Below the pieces are notes generated by a model. It made no database searches. It had not been told where the DNA came from and saw only the letters and a program-made list of their open reading frames with translations. The position numbers were made by a program, and so were the translations under genes. A DNA stretch of 10,669 bases from positions 1-10,669 of the forward strand of contig LFTM01000079.1 of the NCBI GenBank assembly GCA_001513505.1, in the 5' to 3' direction. Shown here piece after piece: positions 5,998-10,669 of this stretch. This stretch comes from Clostridiales bacterium DTU092 (GTDB lineage: Bacteria > Bacillota > Clostridia > Caldicoprobacterales > Caldicoprobacteraceae). Positions within the stretch are counted from its first letter, which is position 1. Each line of letters opens with the position of its first letter.

Positions 5998-7170
5998 ATG
6001 AGGACTATTGGTACACAAGCTAAAGGTATACGTTTGCCGATAATTCGAAAGGGCGATGATCTAGTTGAAATTGTAGCAAAAGCTGTTGTGGAATCGAGCC
6101 GGATTGAGGGATATAGCTTAAATGATAAAGACGTGTTGGGAATAACCGAAGCGGTAGTAGCCCGTGCACAGGGTAATTATGCTACAATCGATCAGATTGC
6201 ATCGGATTTTGCTGCAAAGTATCCTGATGGAGAGGTAGGAGTGGTATTTCCCATATTAAGCCGGAATCGTTTTGCAATGCTTCTGGAAGCCATTGCCCGT
6301 GCAGTCAGCAAAGTTTATCTGTTATTAAGCTATCCTGCTGACGAAGTAGGCAATCCGATTCTTACATGGGATGAACTGGATGAAAAAGGGATTGATCCCT
6401 ATAGACATACATTAACTGAGGAAGAGTTTTACAGATATTTTGGTCATGGAGCAATCCATCCGTATACCGGTATTGATTACATCAAGTATTATAAGGAACT
6501 GTTGAAGGATGCTACCATTATATTTTCAAATGATCCAAGAAAGATATTAAACTACACGTCCCATGTTCTGGCTGCTGACATCCATACACGGTTTAGGACA
6601 AAGCGCCTGCTTAAGAAAGCGGGAGCTGAGACCGTATATGGACTGGATGATATATTAACTCAGCCGGTGGATGGCAGCGGTTTTCATCCTCAATACGGTT
6701 TGCTTGGTTCCAACCGGGCATCTGAAAATACCGTCAAGCTTTTTCCAAGAGACGGAGATATCTTTGTAAGAAATCTTCAGCAGCGCCTTAAAGAACTTAC
6801 AGGAAAGAAACTGGAAATCATGATTTATGGAGATGGTGCTTTTAGAGATCCGGTCAGCGGAATATGGGAGCTGGCGGATCCTGTGGTTGCTCCTGCCTAT
6901 ACTGAAGGCCTGGATGGCACAACAAGCGAAGTCAAACTGAAGTATCTGGTTGATAATATGCAGAACCAAGATGACAGTATCGAGGACAGTATAAGAGATA
7001 TCATTAGATCAAAAGAAAACAACATAACTGGCAAAATGATATCTCAGGGTACGACACCCCGTCGAATAGCTGATTTGCTTGGAAGCTTATGCGATCTTGT
7101 AAGTGGCAGTGGTGACAAGGGGACACCCGTTGTGCTTATACAAGGATATTTTGATCATTATGCCTGTTAG
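5998..7170 (+). CDS. CofE-like protein (coenzyme F420-0:L-glutamate ligase family), function unknown in this setting
   Basis: This is a soluble 390-residue protein. Its N-terminus reads KGIRLPIIRKGDDLVEIVAKA (residues 9-29) and DVLGITEAVVARAQG (45-59). Both match the start of the CofE fold (F420_ligase family), whose characterised members add glutamate to coenzyme F420-0 using GTP. The middle and C-terminal parts are longer than in archaeal CofE (about 250 residues). They include GDGAFRDPVSGIWELADP (278-295), acidic and possibly metal-binding, and PAYTEGLDG shortly after. Similar long single-domain versions occur in many clostridia that are not known to make F420, so a different gamma-glutamyl or amide ligase reaction is plausible. 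No other F420 gene is in the window. The start is supported by GTGGAGAG 6 bases upstream. No clear terminator lies between its stop and the next promoter. The family call is firm and the substrate is unknown. Confidence 0.88.
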   Translation: MRTIGTQAKGIRLPIIRKGDDLVEIVAKAVVESSRIEGYSLNDKDVLGITEAVVARAQGNYATIDQIASDFAAKYPDGEVGVVFPILSRNRFAMLLEAIARAVSKVYLLLSYPADEVGNPILTWDELDEKGIDPYRHTLTEEEFYRYFGHGAIHPYTGIDYIKYYKELLKDATIIFSNDPRKILNYTSHVLAADIHTRFRTKRLLKKAGAETVYGLDDILTQPVDGSGFHPQYGLLGSNRASENTVKLFPRDGDIFVRNLQQRLKELTGKKLEIMIYGDGAFRDPVSGIWELADPVVAPAYTEGLDGTTSEVKLKYLVDNMQNQDDSIEDSIRDIIRSKENNITGKMISQGTTPRRIADLLGSLCDLVSGSGDKGTPVVLIQGYFDHYAC

Positions 7171-7212
7171 AGGTAATTCTCCTGAATATATAAACGTAAA
7201 AAGCACATGATA

Positions 7213-7241
7213 TTGACAAAATGAGCTGTTACTGCTATATT
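7213..7241 (+). promoter_or_regulatory. Strong sigma-A type promoter of the glp-like operon
   Basis: A perfect TTGACA (7213-7218) and TATATT (7236-7241) are spaced by exactly 17 bases, with TG at 7233-7234 giving an extended -10. The transcript should start near 7248, leaving a leader of about 110 bases before the ATG at 7360. That leader contains the hairpin at 7293-7337. Confidence 0.75.
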
Positions 7242-7292
7242 GGTATTGGTGCGGAAAATAATATGAATAATTCTAATGGCATGAGATGTGAG

Positions 7293-7337
7293 AGGCCATA
7301 TTAATCGAGTTATAATACTCGGTTAATATGGCCTTTT
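7293..7337 (+). terminator. Leader terminator (probable attenuator) ahead of the glp-like operon
   Basis: AGGCCATATTAATCGAGT (7293-7310) and ACTCGGTTAATATGGCCT (7317-7334) pair over 18 bp with one G-U pair and a 6-base loop TATAAT, followed by TTTT (7334-7337). It lies downstream of a near-consensus promoter and 22 bases before the ATG of the first gene, so it should stop most transcripts unless antitermination occurs. In Bacillus subtilis, glpD has this layout and is controlled by the GlpP antiterminator; control here by a GlpP-like protein is inference. It may also end read-through from the CofE-like gene. Confidence 0.7.
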
Positions 7338-7359
7338 GTGTTGCAGGGGGGAAAGTTGA

Positions 7360-8817
7360 ATGTATGATGTTGTCATAATAGGTGCCGGTGTGGTAGGTGC
7401 CAGTATTGCAAGAGAGCTGTCACGGTATGACTTAAGTATTGCTGTTTTGGAGGCCGGATCAGACGTGGCTGCAGGCAGTTCCGGTGCTAACAGCGGTATA
7501 GTGCACGCAGGCTATGATTGCAATCCGGGTACTTTGATGGCACGGCTCAATGTTAAGGGAAATGCTATGTTTGATCAGATAAGCAGAGAGCTGGATGTTC
7601 CTTTTAAACGTAATGGCTCCCTGGTTCTGGCTTTTAACGAAGAGGATATTTCACAGCTTGAACATTTGAAAGCTAAAGGAGAAATCAATGGTGTGGAGGA
7701 TTTGAAAATCCTGTCCGCCGAAGAGGTTTTAAAATTAGAACCCAATATAAACACCAATGTGATAGCTGCGTTGTGGGCTCCCACCGGAGGTATAGTGTGT
7801 CCGTATGGTCTGACCATAGCCATGGCTGAAAATGCGGCGGATAACGGAGTAGAATTTTATTTTGATAACAGAGTGGTATCTATTGATAAGAGAGAAAATG
7901 GTAAGTTTTATATTGAAACAACAGCCGGTAAATTTATATCAAGATATGTGATTAATGCTGCCGGTGCTAATGCAGATATTATAAGTAATATGGTGGGGGA
8001 TGACTCATTTAATATACATCCAAGAAAGGGAGAATATTGCCTTTATGACAGAAAATGGGGCAATATGGTTGAAAGAACGATTTTTCAGCCTCCATCTGCT
8101 ATGGGGAAAGGAGTACTTGTAACACCTACTGTAGATGGTAACCTGTTGATCGGCCCCAATGCATTTGACACGGAAAAAAGGGATGATAATTATACATCTG
8201 CAGAAGGATTGGATTTTGTGTACAACAGAGCACTGGAGTCGGTTCCCTCTTTGCCAAGGGACGGTGTTATAACGGTTTTTGCAGGATTGAGGGCTATAGC
8301 TGATGCGCAAGATTTTATAATACGTCCATCCTACAAAGTTGAAGGTTTTATTCAGGCTGCCGGCATCTGTTCACCTGGATTGACAGCTGCTCCAGCCATA
8401 GCCGAAGAGGTTGCCGCCATTTTAAGCAAGATTGAGGGAGGGTTGGAGTACAATAAGGATTTTAATTCTGTTCGGAAAGGCATAAAGCGTTTTCGCGATA
8501 TGGATTGGAATGCCAGAGCGCAGATGGTGAAAGAGGATCCCAGATATGGGCGGATAGTATGCCGGTGTGAAACGGTAACTGAAGGAGAAATTGTACAGGC
8601 GCTTCATACAAAGCTACCGGTTAATACAATTGATGGAATAAAGCGCAGGACCAGAGCCGGTATGGGCCGATGCCAGGGCGGTTTTTGTACTCCGCGTATC
8701 ATGGAGATAATTGAAAGAGAATTGGGTATTCCTATGGAGTATATTACAAAAAAAGGCGGCAGTTCAAGGATAGTGTACGGCAGGATCAAAGACTTATTGG
8801 AAGAGGGTGAAGAGTGA
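7360..8817 (+). CDS. glpA: GlpA-like FAD-dependent oxidoreductase with C-terminal BFD-type [2Fe-2S] domain
   Basis: This is a 485-residue enzyme of the DAO/GlpD-GlpA superfamily. The N-terminus has the FAD-binding motif IIGAGVVGASIAREL (GxGxxG at 8-13, acidic Glu 31) and the conserved GSSGANSGIVHAGYD (39-53). GLRAIADAQDF and AAGICSPGLTAAPAIAEEVA close the catalytic domain. The C-terminal about 90 residues form a Fer2_BFD domain with four cysteines, C401-x-C403 and C438-x4-C443, expected to hold a [2Fe-2S] cluster. It probably oxidises sn-glycerol-3-phosphate to dihydroxyacetone phosphate and passes electrons on to partners; related 2-hydroxyacid oxidases (LhgO type) are an alternative. It begins an operon with a second flavoprotein and a DUF1667 protein, the set seen in clostridial and Thermotoga glycerol loci. 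GGGGGG (7346-7351) 8 bases upstream supports the ATG at 7360. glpK and glpF are not in the window. Confidence 0.85.
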   Translation: MYDVVIIGAGVVGASIARELSRYDLSIAVLEAGSDVAAGSSGANSGIVHAGYDCNPGTLMARLNVKGNAMFDQISRELDVPFKRNGSLVLAFNEEDISQLEHLKAKGEINGVEDLKILSAEEVLKLEPNINTNVIAALWAPTGGIVCPYGLTIAMAENAADNGVEFYFDNRVVSIDKRENGKFYIETTAGKFISRYVINAAGANADIISNMVGDDSFNIHPRKGEYCLYDRKWGNMVERTIFQPPSAMGKGVLVTPTVDGNLLIGPNAFDTEKRDDNYTSAEGLDFVYNRALESVPSLPRDGVITVFAGLRAIADAQDFIIRPSYKVEGFIQAAGICSPGLTAAPAIAEEVAAILSKIEGGLEYNKDFNSVRKGIKRFRDMDWNARAQMVKEDPRYGRIVCRCETVTEGEIVQALHTKLPVNTIDGIKRRTRAGMGRCQGGFCTPRIMEIIERELGIPMEYITKKGGSSRIVYGRIKDLLEEGEE

Positions 8818-10100
8818 TGTTCAGAAAAGCGGAGGTTGTCATAATTGGAGGCGGGCCTGCCGGACTGGCGGCGGCTTTATCGTGTCACAAACATGGTATC
8901 AGAGATATATTGCTTTTGGAAAGGGATGAGTACCTGGGCGGAATTCTCCAACAGTGTATCCACAACGGGTTTGGACTGCATTGGTTCGGAGAGGAGCTGA
9001 CGGGACCGGAGTATGCCCAGCGTTTTATAGATGGGGTAATTGAAAAAGAGATTCCATATTTACTGAATACTATGGTAATTGAAGTAAGGGAAGATAAAAC
9101 TATATACGCAGTTAATCCTCAGTATGGATTGATGGAGATAAAGGCTAAAGCTGTAATATTCGCTATGGGCTGCCGTGAGAGGACAAGGGGGGCCCTGAAG
9201 ATACCGGGGGGACGCCCTGCCGGGGTGTATACGGCCGGTATGACACAAAGGCTTATCAATATGGAAGGATATATGCCCGGGAGAGAGGTTGTAATATTGG
9301 GCTCCGGGGATATCGGTCTTATAATGGCAAGAAGGTTAACATGGGAAGGGGCCAGAGTAAAGTTGGTATGCGAAATCATGCCGTATTCTACCGGGCTTAG
9401 CAGAAATGTGCGGCAATGCCTTGATGATTATGGTATTCCTTTAAAATATAACCATACCGTTGTGAAGATTCATGGAAGAGAGAGACTTGAAGGAGTTACC
9501 ATTGCCCGGGTTGACGACAGGCGCCTGCCTATTCCCGGCTCCGAGGAATATGTTTCATGTGATACCCTGCTGTTGTCCGTTGGATTAATCCCCGAGAATG
9601 AACTCAGTGAAGGGGCAGGAGTAATGTTGGATCCCATGACGGGCGGCCCGGTTGTGGATGAGTACAGACAGACCACCATACCGGGGATCTTTTGCTGCGG
9701 TAATGTGCTCCATGTCCATGATCTTGTTGATTATGTAAGCGAAGAAGCTGAGATAGCCGGTGATGGAGTATATCGTTATGTAAACGGTCAAAGTTCTTCA
9801 AATAGCAATTACCTGCCTGTTGTTCCGGGTGAAGGTATACGCTACGTTGTCCCACAGCGGATTTGTGGAGATAGAGAAGTTGAGTTTTTTTTCAGATCTG
9901 ATGCCATTTATGAAAGGGGTTCGGTGGAACTAACCGATGGTGAAAGGGTTTTTGCATCCAAAAAATTCATGCGCCTGGTTCCCGGACAGATGGAGAGATT
10001 AAAATTGAAAAAGGAAGCATTAACAGATAAAGAAAAAATAAAATATTTACAGTTGAGATGGAAGGGTTCCGCCAAGGAGGATGATAGGGTATGCAACTGA
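8817..10100 (+). CDS. FAD/NAD(P)-binding oxidoreductase, second subunit of the glp-like trio
   Basis: This is a 427-residue pyridine nucleotide-disulfide oxidoreductase fold protein with two Rossmann motifs. The first is VVIIGGGPAGLAAAL (GGGPAG at 11-16) for FAD, and the second is VVILGSGDIGL (GSGDIG at 162-167), probably for NAD(P). GIFCCGNVLHVHDLVDYVS (290-308) is the C-terminal FAD-contact segment. Conserved GGILQQCIHNGFGL (41-54) and a GCRERTRG stretch are typical of this subfamily. No redox-active CxxC of the thioredoxin reductase type is visible. It likely accepts electrons from the GlpA-like partner, possibly to reduce NAD(P) or another carrier. The ATG at 8817 overlaps the preceding stop (TGATG), with GAGGG a few bases upstream; GTG at 8814 is an in-frame alternative. 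Its end overlaps the DUF1667 gene by 10 bases, so the three are translationally coupled. Confidence 0.88.
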   Translation: MFRKAEVVIIGGGPAGLAAALSCHKHGIRDILLLERDEYLGGILQQCIHNGFGLHWFGEELTGPEYAQRFIDGVIEKEIPYLLNTMVIEVREDKTIYAVNPQYGLMEIKAKAVIFAMGCRERTRGALKIPGGRPAGVYTAGMTQRLINMEGYMPGREVVILGSGDIGLIMARRLTWEGARVKLVCEIMPYSTGLSRNVRQCLDDYGIPLKYNHTVVKIHGRERLEGVTIARVDDRRLPIPGSEEYVSCDTLLLSVGLIPENELSEGAGVMLDPMTGGPVVDEYRQTTIPGIFCCGNVLHVHDLVDYVSEEAEIAGDGVYRYVNGQSSSNSNYLPVVPGEGIRYVVPQRICGDREVEFFFRSDAIYERGSVELTDGERVFASKKFMRLVPGQMERLKLKKEALTDKEKIKYLQLRWKGSAKEDDRVCN

Positions 10101-10447
10101 TATGTATATTGTGTCCCAGAGGTTGTCATATACAAATTCAACAGGTAAAGGACGGAGAATGGAAGATTGAAGGGCATGGCTGCAAACGGGGTAAAGATTA
10201 CGCCATTCAGGAGGCTACATGTCCGTTAAGAGTTTTGACTACTTCTGTATGGGTGGAAGGCGGGAATCACAGGCTTGTATCGGCTAAAACTGACAGAAGT
10301 ATTCCAAGGGATAAGATTATTGAGTCTCTTAAGCAGACCAAAGGATTAACTGTAAAGGCGCCTATTAATATTGGTGATATACTTGTAAAGAACATTGCCG
10401 GTACCGGTGCCAATCTTGTAGCTACCCGGAAAATTGACAGGGAATAA
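10091..10447 (+). CDS. DUF1667 cysteine-rich protein, third member of the glp-like trio
   Basis: This is a 118-residue protein of the DUF1667 family. The N-terminus ICILCPRGCHI has Cys 5, 8 and 12, then GHGCKRGKDYA (Cys 31) and EATCPLRVLTTSV (Cys 44), so five cysteines fall within the first 44 residues, a likely metal or iron-sulfur site. The C-terminus has the family pattern KAPINIGDILVKNIAGTG. It is encoded directly after, and overlapping by 10 bases, the second oxidoreductase; AAGGAGG (10074-10080) is its ribosome binding site. The family is found consistently beside GlpA/GlpB-like flavoproteins in anaerobes, which suggests it is an electron-transfer or assembly subunit. That role is inference. 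The family call rests on the cysteine spacing and C-terminal motif, which I recognise well. Confidence 0.9.
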   Translation: MQLICILCPRGCHIQIQQVKDGEWKIEGHGCKRGKDYAIQEATCPLRVLTTSVWVEGGNHRLVSAKTDRSIPRDKIIESLKQTKGLTVKAPINIGDILVKNIAGTGANLVATRKIDRE

Positions 10448-10448
10448 G

Positions 10449-10479
10449 CTGCATAATCTAAAAATAGGTTTTTATGCTG
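10449..10479 (+). other. Weak hairpin between the DUF1667 and zinc-ribbon genes
   Basis: CTGCATAA (10449-10456) pairs with TTATGCTG (10472-10479) with one mismatch. There is no T-run after it (TGAGCC follows), so it is not a convincing terminator. The downstream gene may be read from the same transcript. No promoter could be picked out in 10448-10522. Confidence 0.2.
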
Positions 10480-10522
10480 TGAGCCTTGTTGCCAAATATT
10501 AACCGTCAGGAGGCGGAAGGAA

Positions 10523-10669
10523 ATGATATTTATCGGGATATTCGGTATACAAGACAAACAGAGGGTTATACGGGAGTATTCCAATGTTGTATGCAAGTGT
10601 GGCAGGCTTTCAAGAGGAGAATTGATTGAACATTATACCTACTTTCACCTGTTTTTTATACCAATATTT
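10523..10669 (+). CDS. Zinc-ribbon family protein, 3' end outside window
   Basis: The reading frame runs from ATG 10523 to the window end, giving 49 residues. It begins MIFIGIFGIQDKQRVIREYS, followed by VVCKCGRLSRGELI and a hydrophobic YTYFHLFFIPIF. This matches the start of small clostridial zinc-ribbon proteins, which have a short N-terminus, a cysteine pair, and then an aromatic Y-x-YFH-x-FFIP segment. The second cysteine pair would lie beyond the window. The pair seen here is C24-x-C26, whereas CxxC is usual, so metal binding may be altered or the alignment may differ by one residue. GGAGGCGGAAGG (10509-10520) supplies a strong ribosome binding site. It follows the DUF1667 gene by 75 bases and its relation to that operon is unclear. 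Function unknown. Confidence 0.75.
   Translation, partial: MIFIGIFGIQDKQRVIREYSNVVCKCGRLSRGELIEHYTYFHLFFIPIF

Noticed and set aside
9604..9855. Overlapping minus-strand open frames opposite the second oxidoreductase, including a histidine-rich one
   Set aside because: They are antisense to a conserved enzyme; the histidine-rich composition is a by-product of the opposite strand and no start signals are present.
1..10669. CRISPR arrays, tRNA or rRNA genes, insertion sequences, integration sites
   Set aside because: No regularly spaced repeats, no tRNA-like cloverleaf and no transposase or recombinase motifs were seen on either strand.

Overview
The window looks like chromosomal DNA of an anaerobic, low-to-moderate G+C Bacillota, most likely a member of the Clostridia. 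The reasons are AT-rich intergenic regions, strong purine-rich ribosome binding sites (AGGGG, GGAGAGG, AAGGAGG), sigma-A type promoters, U-tailed hairpin terminators, GTG starts, and gene sets typical of clostridia. All ten genes recognised lie on the plus strand. No RNA gene, transposon, phage gene or CRISPR array was seen.

Positions 1-5226 hold a branched-chain (hydrophobic) amino acid ABC transporter. The 3' part of a LivJ-type substrate-binding protein gene comes first and ends at a strong terminator. A separate promoter (1087-1115) then reads livH, livM, livG and livF, followed directly by a CBS-CBS-ACT protein. This last protein carries two nucleotide-sensing CBS domains and an amino-acid-sensing ACT domain, and it is a candidate regulator of the transporter. 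A hairpin at 5186-5226 closes this unit.

Positions 5227-5730 hold a monocistronic gene for a small lipoprotein of unknown function, preceded by a possibly structured leader and followed by a clear terminator. An AT-rich gap follows (5730-5997). Positions 5998-7170 encode a 390-residue protein with a CofE-like (coenzyme F420-0:gamma-glutamyl ligase) fold, with no other F420 gene in view.

Positions 7171-10447 hold a tightly packed three-gene operon. It encodes a GlpA-like FAD oxidoreductase with a C-terminal BFD-type [2Fe-2S] domain, a second FAD/NAD-binding oxidoreductase, and a cysteine-rich DUF1667 protein. This trio resembles the anaerobic glycerol-3-phosphate dehydrogenase module of clostridia and Thermotoga. 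A near-consensus promoter (7213-7241) is separated from the first gene by an 18-bp hairpin with a U-run, so the operon probably has an attenuated leader, as known for GlpP-controlled glpD in Bacillus. The window ends inside a small zinc-ribbon protein gene (10523 onward).

Nothing here is clearly a new system. The items most worth a second look are the CBS-ACT protein coupled to the Liv transporter, the orphan CofE-like protein, the attenuator ahead of the glp-like trio, and a colinear set of short repeated blocks shared by the livH promoter region and the region after the lipoprotein gene.
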